A stretch of DNA of 64,000 nt from Competibacter_A sp002352125 (GCA_035441325.1 DAOROA010000007.1:30366-94365), one strand, 5' to 3'; numbered from the stretch's first letter, positions 18,088 to 27,870 are shown. Numbers and translations: made by a program. The notes: a model not told the origin generated them from the letters alone.

Positions 18088-18690
18088 ATGATGTCTTTAG
18101 AAAATTTATCTGGCTCGACCGCGCGTCATCCCGATCTCGATTGGTCTCAAATTCGCGAGACCATTCTTATGTTGGCTTTATCTGTCGCGCAGATCGAAAT
18201 GGCGATGCGAGATAGTGATGGGTCGGTGGAAGTATTGAGTAACTCGTTCACCTCGATGATGGGACAGGTCAAGATGATCGAGAGAACTGCTGCCTCTTTG
18301 CCGGAGGTGGAGACAGTTGCTGATGCTAAGGCTGCAATCATCAATAATTGCACTACGGTCAGTGAGATGATGCGCTCCACCATTGTGGCTTTTCAGTTTT
18401 ATGACAAGCTGACCCAGCGTTTAGGTCATGTCAATGGCAGCATGAGCGCCTTAGCCGATTTGATCGCCGATCAACGGCGGCTATACAACCCTTACGAATG
18501 GATGGGGATGCAAGAAAAGATTAAATCCCGCTATACCATGGAAGAGGAGCGGATAATGTTCGACGCGATCATGCAAGGCAAAACTGTTAAACAAGCTCTA
18601 GCTTTATATGTTCAGGCGATGGAGAAGAAGCAGAGAGCCGCCAGTGTTAGTTCCGATTCTAGCAGCGACGAGGATATCGAACTGTTTTAG
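18088..18690 (+). CDS. Helical protein of unknown function linked to the EAL-HDOD regulator
   Basis: A 200-residue mostly helical protein, start ATG 18088 with GGGAGA just upstream. The segment W-S-Q-I-R-E-T-I-L-M-L-A-L-S-V-A-Q-I-E-M-A-M and the later F-Q-F-Y-D-K-L-T-Q-R-L-G-H-V are reminiscent of chemotaxis-associated helical bundles such as CheZ-like proteins. No CheZ catalytic motif is clear, so I do not assign that function. The C-terminus is a Ser/Asp-rich tail. One base separates it from the EAL-HDOD stop, implying a functional pair in signalling. Confidence 0.75.
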   Translation: MMSLENLSGSTARHPDLDWSQIRETILMLALSVAQIEMAMRDSDGSVEVLSNSFTSMMGQVKMIERTAASLPEVETVADAKAAIINNCTTVSEMMRSTIVAFQFYDKLTQRLGHVNGSMSALADLIADQRRLYNPYEWMGMQEKIKSRYTMEEERIMFDAIMQGKTVKQALALYVQAMEKKQRAASVSSDSSSDEDIELF

Positions 18691-19068
18691 AGGTATTTTG
18701 TGGCTGTTCTTTGAAATCGAGTGCTTGGAAATCGCTTTCGTTGCGATGTCAGGCTTCCGCGAGCGGCGACCTCGGATCCGATACTGGTTGGGTGCCGCAT
18801 TCCTGAGCGTCGACCGTGATGATCGCGGTTTTGTTAATGATGCGTCGTGCCAAGACCGAACGGGTCAGAACGTGTAGCTAATTTAGCCGAACCGAACATG
18901 ATCGATCCCGCTGAGGATGGATACAAAACTAAAATGTAGCCATCCATGGTGTCGAAATCCCGTCGATTGGAACGCTGCCGCCCGGCTCGCTGGAATGCGG
19001 TAAAATGACCGTCGCCATAACAAGTTCCGGGCGCGGTCGCGCCCGATTCCTCGCCAGTGGGAGATACC
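18691..19068. other. Intergenic region upstream of fumarase
   Basis: No gene seen. A short G+C-rich inverted repeat at 19029-19044 (GGGCGCG, GT, CGCGCCC) lies in the probable 5' untranslated region of the fumarase gene, 24 bases before its ATG. It has no T run, so it is not a terminator. Confidence 0.4.
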
Positions 19069-20583
19069 ATGACCACCATCCGTCAAGAAGATTTCATCCA
19101 GAGTATCGCCGACGCCTTTCAGTACATCAGCTATTACCATCCCGTCGATTACATCAAGGCGTTGGCGCAAGCCTACGAGCGCGAGGAAAGCCCGGCCGCC
19201 AAGGACGCCATCGCGCAAATTCTGATCAATTCGCGGATGTGCGCCGAGGGCCATCGCCCGATCTGTCAGGATACCGGCATCGCTTTGGTGTTTCTCAAGG
19301 TCGGCATGGACGTGCATTGGGACGCCAAACTGTCGGTACAGGAGATGGTCGATGAGGGCGTGCGCCGCGCCTATCTCAACCCGGACAACAAGCTGCGTGC
19401 CTCGGTGTTGCGCGACCCGGCCGGCAAGCGCCTCAATTCCAAGGACAATACGCCGGCCGTGGTGCATTACGAAATCGTCCCCGGCCATCATGTGGAAGTG
19501 ATTTGCGCGGCCAAGGGCGGCGGTTCCGAGGCTAAATCCAAGTTTGCGATGCTCAACCCGTCCGACGATTTGGTGGATTGGGTGTTGAAAACCGTGCCGC
19601 AGATGGGCGCGGGCTGGTGCCCGCCGGGCATTCTTGGCGTCGGCATCGGCGGCACGCCGGAAAAGGCGTTCATGCTGGCCAAGGAATCGCTGATGGCCCC
19701 GGTCGATATTCAAGAGCTGATCGCCCGTGGGCCGAAGAATCGCGCCGAAGAATTGCGCATGGAGTTGTACGAGAAGGTCAATGCGCTCGGTATCGGCGCG
19801 CAGGGTTTGGGCGGTCTGACTACCGTGCTCGATGTGAAGGTGCTCGACTATCCGACCCATGCGGCCAACCTTCCCATCGCCATGGTGCCGAACTGCGCCG
19901 CGACCCGTCACGCGCATTTTCATCTCGACGGCAGCGGTCCGGCCAAGCTGGAGCCGCCGAGCTTGGAAGATTGGCCGAAACTGACCTACGCGCCCACCAA
20001 CGCCCGCCGGGTCGATCTGGCCACCGTTACCCGCGAGGAAGTGGCAACCTGGAAGACCGGCGAGGTATTGCTGCTCAACGGCAAGATGTTGACCGGCCGC
20101 GATGCCGCCCACAAGCGGATGACCGACATGCTAAGCGCCGGCCAGAAGCTGCCGGTCGATTTCACCAACCGCTTCATCTACTACGTCGGCCCGGTCGATC
20201 CGGTACGCGACGAGGTGGTCGGTCCAGCCGGTCCCACCACCGCAACCCGCATGGACAAATTCACCCGTCAGATGCTCGAACAGACCGGTCTGCTGGGCAT
20301 GATCGGCAAGTCCGAGCGCGGCCAGATCGCTATCGATGCCATCAAGGACAACCGAGCGGTGTACCTGATGGCGGTTGGCGGTGCGGCTTATTTGGTCTCC
20401 AAAGCCATTAAAGCCGCTAAGGTTCTCGCCTTCGAAGATCTCGGCATGGAGGCGATTTACGAGTTCGATGTCAAGGACATGCCGGTGACGGTAGCAGTCG
20501 ATTCCAAGGGCTCCAGCGTCCACAAGACTGGACCGAAGGAATGGCAGGCGAAGATCGGCAAGATTCCGGTAGTAGAGGCATAA
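19069..20583 (+). CDS. fumA: Fumarate hydratase, class I (4Fe-4S)
   Basis: Reversible hydration of fumarate to malate in the TCA cycle using an oxygen-sensitive [4Fe-4S] cluster. The start ATG at 19069 has GGGAG at 19059-19063. The 504-residue product contains the three expected cluster cysteines: C66 in I-C-Q-D-T-G, C184 in A-G-W-C-P-P-G, and C276 in P-N-C-A-A-T-R-H-A-H-F. Their spacing matches class I enzymes. The alpha and beta parts are fused in one chain, as in FumA. The gene symbol could also be given as fumB. Monocistronic, with a terminator at 20603. Confidence 0.95.
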   Translation: MTTIRQEDFIQSIADAFQYISYYHPVDYIKALAQAYEREESPAAKDAIAQILINSRMCAEGHRPICQDTGIALVFLKVGMDVHWDAKLSVQEMVDEGVRRAYLNPDNKLRASVLRDPAGKRLNSKDNTPAVVHYEIVPGHHVEVICAAKGGGSEAKSKFAMLNPSDDLVDWVLKTVPQMGAGWCPPGILGVGIGGTPEKAFMLAKESLMAPVDIQELIARGPKNRAEELRMELYEKVNALGIGAQGLGGLTTVLDVKVLDYPTHAANLPIAMVPNCAATRHAHFHLDGSGPAKLEPPSLEDWPKLTYAPTNARRVDLATVTREEVATWKTGEVLLLNGKMLTGRDAAHKRMTDMLSAGQKLPVDFTNRFIYYVGPVDPVRDEVVGPAGPTTATRMDKFTRQMLEQTGLLGMIGKSERGQIAIDAIKDNRAVYLMAVGGAAYLVSKAIKAAKVLAFEDLGMEAIYEFDVKDMPVTVAVDSKGSSVHKTGPKEWQAKIGKIPVVEA

Positions 20584-20602
20584 ATCAACGCCGTATAGGT
20601 AG

Positions 20603-20638
20603 ACGACCGTTGTTTTTCCGAAACAATGGTCGTTTTTT
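20603..20638 (+). terminator. Rho-independent terminator of the fumarase gene
   Basis: A 13-base stem with one G-U pair (ACGACCGTTGTTT against AAACAATGGTCGT), a short loop, then a run of T. It lies 20 bases after the fumarase stop. Confidence 0.9.
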
Positions 20639-21002
20639 CCTGAAAGTCGAGATTATTCATACCTAAGTTTCAAGGAAAGAAAAAATACACGTTTAGCAGT
20701 TGATGCTATCGGCTTTTCTTATTATTTGCGGACGCCATAAATTTTATTGAGATCGGAAATCGCGAAAAGGGAGTCTATGATTGTTCCTTTATTGTGGAAT
20801 GATTTTTAAATTGCCATGTGCGAAACAGGATTGCGGCGAAATATGGTTCCAGAATCCTCTCCATTCATCCTGATCCAAACATTGGGTGCCTGTTACCGGG
20901 CAGAATGATAGCCAAAAACTAAAAACCCTTGCGGTGGGCTTTGATAGGCGTGAAGTGCCAAAAAGAACCTCTCCCGTAACGGGATCAATGAGAGCCTAAC
21001 CC
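20639..21002. other. A+T-rich intergenic region, no gene
   Basis: No supported reading frame. The left half is clearly A+T-richer than the surroundings. It should contain the promoter of the CorA-like gene, but no clear sigma-70 element was identified. Confidence 0.4.
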
Positions 21003-22667
21003 GTGAGCGAAACCGCGCAAAATGCTTCCCCCATCGTTCGTCATTTCCGGCAAATTTTGTTGTGGCCCTTACAGATCATGCACGCGCGGGTGCGAGAGCC
21101 GCACATCTCGAAATACTGGGAGTTGCTGGAAGCGATGGGGAGCGAGTGCCCCTGGCGGGAAGTGAACGACGAATTCGGTGATCCCGATGATTTTCAGGAA
21201 CGGCACTACAAGGAATTCATTACCTTTCTGCCCTACGTGCAGCGTTTTCTGTACGGCGAGGGTACCGGCCGAGAAGGGCAATCCGGTTACGGCAAATCAC
21301 CGATTCGAGTATTTCGTCGCCGCGATATTGCCCGAATGAGGGTTATGCTGGACGAGCAAGCGCCACCGCTGCTGTTTCAAGTCGCCCACGTAGACCTGCA
21401 TTTCTTCTACGATCTCGACATCATCATTCTGGCGGTGGAGTTTTTCGCCAACGATATTCCATTATTGCTGGCCGAGGATGTTCTATTCAAGGTTGGGCGA
21501 GCCTATCCGGCGTTCTGGGAAGCCAATGGTCAGGGTGGACAATGTCCGCGCCGGGTAGAGTGGCTTTCGGCGGCGGGGGAGACGCTGGCGGTGTCCGACT
21601 ACGAAAATCGACACAAATATCTCCGTTTCGTTTGCCGGCACCGTTCGCCCAATGTCGCGGCTCACTGGGAGTATCTATTGTGGCCGCTGGCCCTCTACCA
21701 TTCCGACCGCGAAGGCGTGATCCGTTACCGGCAGATCGAATACCATCGCATGCCGCTGTTGGCCTACCTCAGCTTCAATGATCCGCAAGCCTTGACGCGC
21801 GGCGATTTTGCCCGGCTGGCGCTGGTCGCCAAGGCCGGGCCATCCGATACCTTGCCTTATTCCGAGACGGAGCTGACTCATTTCGAGTGGCAATACTGCT
21901 ACGACAAATTTTGGGATCCTGCCAATCCGGCGCTTAGTAGTCGCTATCTGTGCTGTGGCCACGCTTTCGTGGTCATTGGCAAAGCCAGCGAGCGATTTTT
22001 CGCCGATCCGGAAACCGGCCTGCTAGGTCAGTTTCGTCATCAGTATTTTCTGGTCAACTTGATCGCTCATTTTCACAAAGCTACCTTGATGTTGTTCTCG
22101 GAATGGCTGGTGATAGCAATCAGCCAGCTCGATATCCGCGACACGGATTCAGTTAAAACGTTCAAGCGGGAAATCCGGCGGATCATGGAAACTTTTCTGC
22201 GCTTTACCCACCGTTACTGGTTTCACGAGGTGTCCAATCAAGCACAAGCTCGCGATTTGTTCCGGCTGTTGACCGGGCATTTGGATACTGACCGCGTTTA
22301 TCAGGATGTCAGCGCAGCGGTAAAGGAGATGAACCAATACCTAGACAGCGATGGCTTGCGGCGCCAAGCCAATACCGTAGTGCGGCTGACCGTGGTGACC
22401 ACCTTGGGGCTGATCGCCACCGTCGCGACCGGCTTTCTGGGCATGAACATCTTCGACGAAGCCAGTGCTCCGGTTTGGCTCAAGGTTCTGATTCTTGCTG
22501 GAGTGTTGGTTCCCAGCACCCTGTTGGTGATCTATGCCGTGACCAAATCCAAGGCGTTGTCGGATTTTCTGGAGGCGCTGTCTGACGAGCGGTTGAGTTG
22601 GCGCGACAAGTTCGGGGTATTGTTTAAAGTCTTGCGCAAGCCCGGTTACAAAATTGATCGATTCTAA
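21003..22667 (+). CDS. CorA-like Mg2+ transporter family protein
   Basis: A 554-residue membrane protein with a long cytoplasmic N-terminal domain and two C-terminal membrane helices, the CorA design. The pore signature G-M-N is at residues 480-482 (G-F-L-G-M-N-I-F), at the end of the first helix; the second helix is at about 492-513. It is longer than classical CorA (about 320 residues), and the N-terminal domain differs, matching the large CorA-like subgroup of proteobacteria. The ion may be Mg2+, Zn2+ or another divalent cation. GTG start at 21003, with GAGAG upstream. Stands alone. Confidence 0.85.
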   Translation: MSETAQNASPIVRHFRQILLWPLQIMHARVREPHISKYWELLEAMGSECPWREVNDEFGDPDDFQERHYKEFITFLPYVQRFLYGEGTGREGQSGYGKSPIRVFRRRDIARMRVMLDEQAPPLLFQVAHVDLHFFYDLDIIILAVEFFANDIPLLLAEDVLFKVGRAYPAFWEANGQGGQCPRRVEWLSAAGETLAVSDYENRHKYLRFVCRHRSPNVAAHWEYLLWPLALYHSDREGVIRYRQIEYHRMPLLAYLSFNDPQALTRGDFARLALVAKAGPSDTLPYSETELTHFEWQYCYDKFWDPANPALSSRYLCCGHAFVVIGKASERFFADPETGLLGQFRHQYFLVNLIAHFHKATLMLFSEWLVIAISQLDIRDTDSVKTFKREIRRIMETFLRFTHRYWFHEVSNQAQARDLFRLLTGHLDTDRVYQDVSAAVKEMNQYLDSDGLRRQANTVVRLTVVTTLGLIATVATGFLGMNIFDEASAPVWLKVLILAGVLVPSTLLVIYAVTKSKALSDFLEALSDERLSWRDKFGVLFKVLRKPGYKIDRF

Positions 22668-22890
22668 AATTTTGGAGCATTGCCGTGCCGGAATTCGCTT
22701 GCTTGAATCTCGTTCTTGCCGACCATATCGCTCATGTCGAACTCGGTCGCTCTGGCAGGCGAATGCCTTGAACGGAACGCTGTGGCGGGAGATTCCAGTT
22801 CGGCCGCTTTCGCTCGATGAGGGGCAAACCGCGGCCGGGCCGGAAGCCGAGCGGGACGCAAGCGCTTGATAGCCGGCTTGCGCCCGATGC

Positions 22891-24372
22891 TTATTTCCCT
22901 CGTTTGCGGTCCAGCCGCCAGACGAAATCCTCGACGATCTTGCGGTACAGATCTTCCTTGAGCACCGCGTCCTCGATGCCGTGATCGATGTTCGGATTGT
23001 CGTTGATTTCGATCACCACCACGCCCTTGGCGGTTTGCTTCAAATCCACGCCGTAGAAACCGTTGCCGATCAAGTTAGCGGCCTTGAGAGCGGTTTTGAG
23101 CACGATCTCCGGCGCGTCTTCGACCCGGAAGGTTTTGGAATCGCCTTCGCGGGCGCCGCGCTCCTGGCCAGGTTCGTGGTTGTAAATCTGCCAGTGTTCC
23201 TTAGACATGAAGTACTGGCAGACGAACAAAGGGGTCCGGTTGAGAATCCCGACCCGCCAATCGAAATCGGTGTAGAGAAATTCCTGCGCCAGCACCAGAT
23301 CGGACGATTTGAACAAACGGCCGGCCACCTCCAATAGTTCGGCGCGGTCGTTGACTTTGAACACGCCGCGCGAGAACGAGCCGTCGGGAATTTTTAGCAC
23401 GATAGGATAGGGAATCTCGCTGTCCACCCGTTCCAGATTGTCGCGGCGAACGATGACGGTTTTGGGTGTGCGGATGCGGTGGGTACGAAGTAATTCGTCC
23501 AGATAGACCTTGTTGGTACATTTCAGGATGGAATCCGGATCGTCGATGACCACCATCCCTTCGCTTTCGGCTTTTTTGGCGAACTGGTAGGTGTAATGGT
23601 CGATGCCGGTGGTTTCGCGGATGAATAGCGCATCGAATTCGGCCAGCCGGCCATAATCTTTTTTCTCGATCAGTTCGACGTTGACCCCGAACTCGCGGCC
23701 GGTCTTGACGAACTGTTGCAGAGCCTTGGGGTTGGAAGGGGGCATGGTTTCCTTGGGGTTGTGCAGCACCGCCAGATCGTAGCGGAAGTTGCTGCGCGCC
23801 CGGGGCTGCCGCCAGCGCCGGCTAAGATAGGTTGCCAGCGCGACCATGAACATTTCTTCCTGCTCGGCGGACAGGGAGTGCAGGTGCAACGCCTTGAGGG
23901 TGGCGATGCGCCACTGACCCTGAAGCCGGAATTCCACTCGCAGCAGCGGCGAGCGAAACGCGTCGAACAGTTGGCGCGCCAATTCTTGCAGTTCCTTAGC
24001 CGGACATTGGCCGAAATAGATGTCCAGCTCGAAGGCGGTGGCGGTGAAGCCGGGCCGGGGTTTGCCCAACACCTGTTGAACGTGGTCATCCAAATCCTCG
24101 ATGTCGAGGCTGTAGATAGATTTGCGGCTAAGGTCGTTGAGGGTGCGCACGCTGGGGATGACCCGGTGGCGACGCGCTTCGGCCAGCAGCGAACAGTAGT
24201 AGCCAACGCTCAGATAGCGGTAGCTGCGGCAGAGGTTTAATACCCGCAGATTGCGGCCAGCGGAGGAATATTCGGGCTTGGCCAAATAATCCTTAGCGGC
24301 GACGACAGGCAATTTGGGAAAATGAGTTTTCCAGTCGGTGGGGTTTTCCACCAGAATGATGTGATCGGCCAT
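22891..24372 (-). CDS. RimK-like ATP-grasp ligase with RLAN N-terminal domain
   Basis: A 493-residue protein. The C-terminal half (about 240-490) is an ATP-grasp fold, with P-K-T-V-I-V-R-R, P-I-V-L-K-I-P-D-G-S-F-S-R-G-V and the metal-binding E-I-N-D-N-P-N-I-D end motif. The N-terminal part (about 1-220) corresponds to the RimK-like N-terminal (RLAN) region. Such enzymes form amide bonds between a carboxylate and an amine; the substrate here is unknown. ATG 24372 is chosen over a TTG at 24402. The next gene upstream on the same strand encodes a GNAT/C39-peptidase fusion 38 bases away, a conserved partnership. Confidence 0.88.
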   Translation of the reverse strand: MADHIILVENPTDWKTHFPKLPVVAAKDYLAKPEYSSAGRNLRVLNLCRSYRYLSVGYYCSLLAEARRHRVIPSVRTLNDLSRKSIYSLDIEDLDDHVQQVLGKPRPGFTATAFELDIYFGQCPAKELQELARQLFDAFRSPLLRVEFRLQGQWRIATLKALHLHSLSAEQEEMFMVALATYLSRRWRQPRARSNFRYDLAVLHNPKETMPPSNPKALQQFVKTGREFGVNVELIEKKDYGRLAEFDALFIRETTGIDHYTYQFAKKAESEGMVVIDDPDSILKCTNKVYLDELLRTHRIRTPKTVIVRRDNLERVDSEIPYPIVLKIPDGSFSRGVFKVNDRAELLEVAGRLFKSSDLVLAQEFLYTDFDWRVGILNRTPLFVCQYFMSKEHWQIYNHEPGQERGAREGDSKTFRVEDAPEIVLKTALKAANLIGNGFYGVDLKQTAKGVVVIEINDNPNIDHGIEDAVLKEDLYRKIVEDFVWRLDRKRGK

Positions 24373-24410
24373 CTGTGTAAAGCGGTGCTCCTGACGCTGC
24401 AAAATTCCGG

Positions 24411-25538
24411 TTACGACAACGAGAGGGCCGGCGGTTCGGGCCGGCGGTTGAAACGGTAGAGAATGAGCACGGCCTTTTGTCCGGCCTTGCCGTAGCGGGC
24501 CATGCGCTGAAATTCCTGGTAGGGAATCGGCATGTTGATGGATTCGGTGACAGTTTGGTCCTTCTCGGTATCAACTAGAGGGTCATGAACGTAGATGTAG
24601 TGATCGTCGAAGCCGGTGACTACCACCCAATGCGGAAAACGCTCGCCGTAGATGCGGTAGGAGCTGATCAGCACCAGCGCGATACCGCCGGTTTCGAACT
24701 TCTGCCGCAATTCGTCTACCCCCAAGCTACCGCGCCGCAGAACGACCGGCAACTGACTCAGTTCCTCGATCCAATCCTCCTGAACCAGCCGCATCACTTC
24801 CTTTTTCTCCGGGCTGCGCACCGAGTCCACCAGGAAGACGGTGTCTTCGTTGACGTGGATCTCCAGATCGAAGCCACGCCGGTAAGCGGACAACGCCAGC
24901 CCATAAGGACCGCAACCGCCGTGGCCGGAGGTCATGAAGATGGTGGTGGCCTCGCGCCACAGCCGCAGTTCCAGTTTACGGTCGAGTTCGATGGCCGGGT
25001 CCAGCGCTTTCATCGCCATCATCAGCGCGGCTGGGCCGCAAGTGAAATCGAGAGTCTGCTGGTAGTAGGGCACCTTGACCAGTTCGGCCCGCAAGTACGG
25101 GACCAAACGCTTTTCGAAGCGCAACGCATCCATGTGATCTTCGTAGTAATCCAGCACTTCCTCGAACTGGCGGTAGCCGTGGCGGCGAAACAGCGCCAGC
25201 GACGCCGGGTTATCGCGGCGGATTTCGAGTCGCATCGATACACAGTCCCGTTCCAGCGCCGCACGCTCGGCTTCTTCCAGCAACCGGTTGCCGACACCAT
25301 GCCGTCCGCATTCCGGACGAACCGCAATCGAATAAAGCCGAGCCATGGAGGTGCCGCGCGAGAACAGCAGCAGCACGTAACCGCGAATCTGGCCGTCGTT
25401 TTCGTCCAGCAACGTAACAGCATGGCCGCGAGTCAAGAGGTGGCGGAAACTGCGGCGAGTCAGGCGATCCGTCGCGAAACATAGCTGTTCGATGCCCAGC
25501 AAGGCCGGAATGTCGTCCAAGGTGGCATGGCGCAGCAT
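24411..25538 (-). CDS. GNAT acetyltransferase / C39-like peptidase fusion
   Basis: A 375-residue fusion. The N-terminal GNAT domain (about 1-150) has the acetyl-CoA signature V-R-P-E-C-G-R-H-G-V-G-N-R-L-L, followed by a RimI-like L-E-I-R-R-D-N-P-A-S-L-A-L-F-R-R-H-G-Y. The papain-like C39 domain (about 165-365) has the catalytic cysteine in D-F-T-C-G-P-A-A, and a histidine in P-H-W-V-V-V-T-G-F-D. The start is taken at ATG 25538, where the GNAT domain begins; the frame is open to 25634 without family-like sequence. It is co-directional with the RimK-like gene, so the two likely act together in peptide or protein modification. Confidence 0.88.
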   Translation of the reverse strand: MLRHATLDDIPALLGIEQLCFATDRLTRRSFRHLLTRGHAVTLLDENDGQIRGYVLLLFSRGTSMARLYSIAVRPECGRHGVGNRLLEEAERAALERDCVSMRLEIRRDNPASLALFRRHGYRQFEEVLDYYEDHMDALRFEKRLVPYLRAELVKVPYYQQTLDFTCGPAALMMAMKALDPAIELDRKLELRLWREATTIFMTSGHGGCGPYGLALSAYRRGFDLEIHVNEDTVFLVDSVRSPEKKEVMRLVQEDWIEELSQLPVVLRRGSLGVDELRQKFETGGIALVLISSYRIYGERFPHWVVVTGFDDHYIYVHDPLVDTEKDQTVTESINMPIPYQEFQRMARYGKAGQKAVLILYRFNRRPEPPALSLS

Positions 25539-25767
25539 AGGCGGATCAAGGAAAGGTTCGAATGGTGAACGAGACAAGGCGCGCGAAGATGGGTAAAACG
25601 GTTTGGAAAGAGGGGTTAGCGGCGCACGGTGCAAAGACTGGAAGTGGCCGCTGCGGGATCATCGCCGTTTGTCGGTGTGACAAGTCGCACTGCCAACGAT
25701 GCTTCTACCGCGTCGACCTGCTGTTATTATCGCGCAGTACCAACCGCTATCGCCAGTGAAAATCATC

Positions 25768-26928
25768 ATGCCAAGCTTTTCTTCCCACCTGCTGGAGCGC
25801 ATTCGCCAGTTGATCGCCACACCGTCGGTGAGCAGCGTATCGCCGCAATTTGACCAGAGCAATCGACCGGTCATCGACTTGTTAGCCGGCTGGTTGGAGG
25901 AGGCCGGTTTCGCGGTACGGATCGATCCCTTACCGGAGCGGCCGGACAAAGCCAATTTGGTCGCCACACTCGGCGATGGGCCGGGCGGCTTGGTGTTGGC
26001 CGGGCATACCGACACCGTACCGTTCGACGCTGGGCGCTGGCGTTACGATCCCTTTGCTGGAGCGATCGCCGACGAGCGGATTTACGGGCTCGGCTCGGCG
26101 GATATGAAGTCTTTTCTGGCGCTGGCCATTGAAGCGGCGCGCGAGTTCTCGGTGCGAGACTTGCGACAGCCGCTGGTCGTGCTGGCCACGGCAGACGAAG
26201 AAAGCAGCATGAGCGGCGCGCGCGCGCTGGCGGCAGCGAATCGGCCACTGGGGCGGCATGCGGTGATCGGCGAGCCGACCGGTTTGAAGCCGATCCGGAT
26301 GCACAAAGGCATTTTGATGGAAGCGATCCGGCTGGAAGGTCGCTCCGGGCATTCCAGTAATCCGGCTCTGGGCGCCAGCGCACTAGAAGGCATGCATCAA
26401 GTCATCGGCGAGTTGTTGCGCTGGCGGGCGGAATTGCAGGCACGCTATCGCAATCCGCTGTTTGAGGTGGACGTGCCGACGCTCAATTTGGGACGCATTC
26501 ACGGCGGCGACAATCCCAACCGGATTTGCGCAGATTGCGAGCTGCACATCGACGTTCGGCCGCTACCGGGCATGGCGCTAGCGGAGTTGCGCGACGCGCT
26601 GCACCAGCGGTTGGAACGTCTGTTGTCGGGCGGCGGTTTAAAGCTAAGTTTCGAGCCGCTGTTTCCGGGGATCGAGGCGCTGGAAACCCCGGCAACGGCG
26701 GCCATCGTGCGGGCAGCCGAGGATCTGACCGGCGTGCCGGCAGGCGTGGTGGGTTTTGGCACCGAGGGGCCGTACCTGAATGCCTTGGGCATGGAAACGG
26801 TCATCATCGGTCCCGGCAGCGTGGATTGCGCCCATCAGCCGGACGAGTTTTTGCCGTTGGCGACGCTGCAACCGACGCTGGATTTGTTGCGGGGGTTGAT
26901 CGGACGGTTTTGCGTCAAATCTCGATGA
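25768..26928 (+). CDS. argE: Acetylornithine deacetylase
   Basis: Zinc-dependent M20 hydrolase converting N-acetylornithine to ornithine in arginine synthesis. The start ATG at 25768 gives 386 residues. Metal-site residues are all visible: H80 and D82 in L-A-G-H-T-D-T-V-P, D112 in G-S-A-D-M-K-S, E144-E145 in T-A-D-E-E-S-S, E169 in I-G-E-P-T, and the late His in D-C-A-H-Q-P-D-E-F. G-H-S-S-N-P marks the dimerisation-domain His. Its stop overlaps the next ATG (ATGA), so the transporter gene is translationally coupled. Confidence 0.95.
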   Translation: MPSFSSHLLERIRQLIATPSVSSVSPQFDQSNRPVIDLLAGWLEEAGFAVRIDPLPERPDKANLVATLGDGPGGLVLAGHTDTVPFDAGRWRYDPFAGAIADERIYGLGSADMKSFLALAIEAAREFSVRDLRQPLVVLATADEESSMSGARALAAANRPLGRHAVIGEPTGLKPIRMHKGILMEAIRLEGRSGHSSNPALGASALEGMHQVIGELLRWRAELQARYRNPLFEVDVPTLNLGRIHGGDNPNRICADCELHIDVRPLPGMALAELRDALHQRLERLLSGGGLKLSFEPLFPGIEALETPATAAIVRAAEDLTGVPAGVVGFGTEGPYLNALGMETVIIGPGSVDCAHQPDEFLPLATLQPTLDLLRGLIGRFCVKSR

Positions 26929-27842
26929 ACAATTTGCTGCTTATCCTGGGGGCGCTGGGGCCGATCTTCGCGCTGATCCTGCTGGGTCATGGGCTGAAGC
27001 GACTGCAATTTCCTGGCGACGGTTTCTGGCCGGCGGCCGAACGCTTCACTTATTTCGTCCTGTTTCCGGCCCTGCTGGTCCGTCATCTGGCGCTGGCCCG
27101 GCTAGGCGATTACGCGGTGGGATCGGTAGCGGTGGCGAGCGTTGCGCTGCTGCTGAGCATGACGGCGATCGTCTATGCGCTTCGACCGTGGTTGAAGGTG
27201 GATGGGCCGGCGTTTACCTCGGTTTACCAAGGCGTGATTCGCTTCAACACTTATGTTGGGTTAGCGGTCGTGCTGGCAGTATTCCACGCCCCCGGCGGGA
27301 CGGTGGCGGCGCTGGTGATGGCAATCATGATTCCGGCGATCAATGTGCTATGTGTACTGGTATTGAATGCCCATATTGGCGGGTCGGCAACCGTCGGCAG
27401 AGTGTTGCGGGGGCTGATCACCAATCCGCTGATTCTGGCTTGCTCGGTGGGCATCGGATTGAATGCGGGCGGGATCGGGTTGCCGTGGGGATCGGCGGCA
27501 GTGCTGGAGATTCTGTCGCGGGCGGCGCTGCCGCTGGGGTTGCTGGCGGTGGGGGCGGGATTGCGGATCGACGCGCTGGCCCGTCCGGGATTGCTGGCCG
27601 GGACTGGCGCGTTGAAATTATTGGTGGCACCAATGCTGGCCGGGGTTTTTTGCTGGCTGGTGGAACCCGGACGGCTGGAAACGGCGGTGTTGGTCACGTT
27701 CGCGGCCCTGCCGAGCGCCTCGACGGCTTACATTCTCGCCCGGCAACTGGGCGGCGACGCGCCGCTGATCGCGGCCATCGTCACGGTGGAAACAGCGCTG
27801 GCGATGGTGACCCTGCCCTTAGTGCTGGTGTGGGTGGTATGA
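26925..27842 (+). CDS. AEC-family transporter
   Basis: A 305-residue polytopic protein of the auxin efflux carrier family. About ten hydrophobic helices are split into two halves around a central polar region, and the family's N-terminal N-N-L-L-L-I-L-G-A-L-G-P-I-F segment is present. Substrates of bacterial members are organic acids or amino-acid derivatives; coupling to argE hints at an arginine-pathway metabolite, but that is inference. The ATG overlaps the argE stop. Confidence 0.88.
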   Translation: MNNLLLILGALGPIFALILLGHGLKRLQFPGDGFWPAAERFTYFVLFPALLVRHLALARLGDYAVGSVAVASVALLLSMTAIVYALRPWLKVDGPAFTSVYQGVIRFNTYVGLAVVLAVFHAPGGTVAALVMAIMIPAINVLCVLVLNAHIGGSATVGRVLRGLITNPLILACSVGIGLNAGGIGLPWGSAAVLEILSRAALPLGLLAVGAGLRIDALARPGLLAGTGALKLLVAPMLAGVFCWLVEPGRLETAVLVTFAALPSASTAYILARQLGGDAPLIAAIVTVETALAMVTLPLVLVWVV

Positions 27843-27870
27843 GAATGGCGAAAGCGGCGTGGAAGCCGAA

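Noticed and set aside
18883..20112. 409-codon minus-strand ORF opposite fumarase
   Set aside because: Shadow of the fumarase gene, His/Arg/Gly-rich, no recognisable domain.
26526..26924. In-frame N-terminal extension of the AEC transporter
   Set aside because: It overlaps argE in another phase and is Arg/Gly-rich; the ATG at 26925 overlapping the argE stop gives the normal family length.
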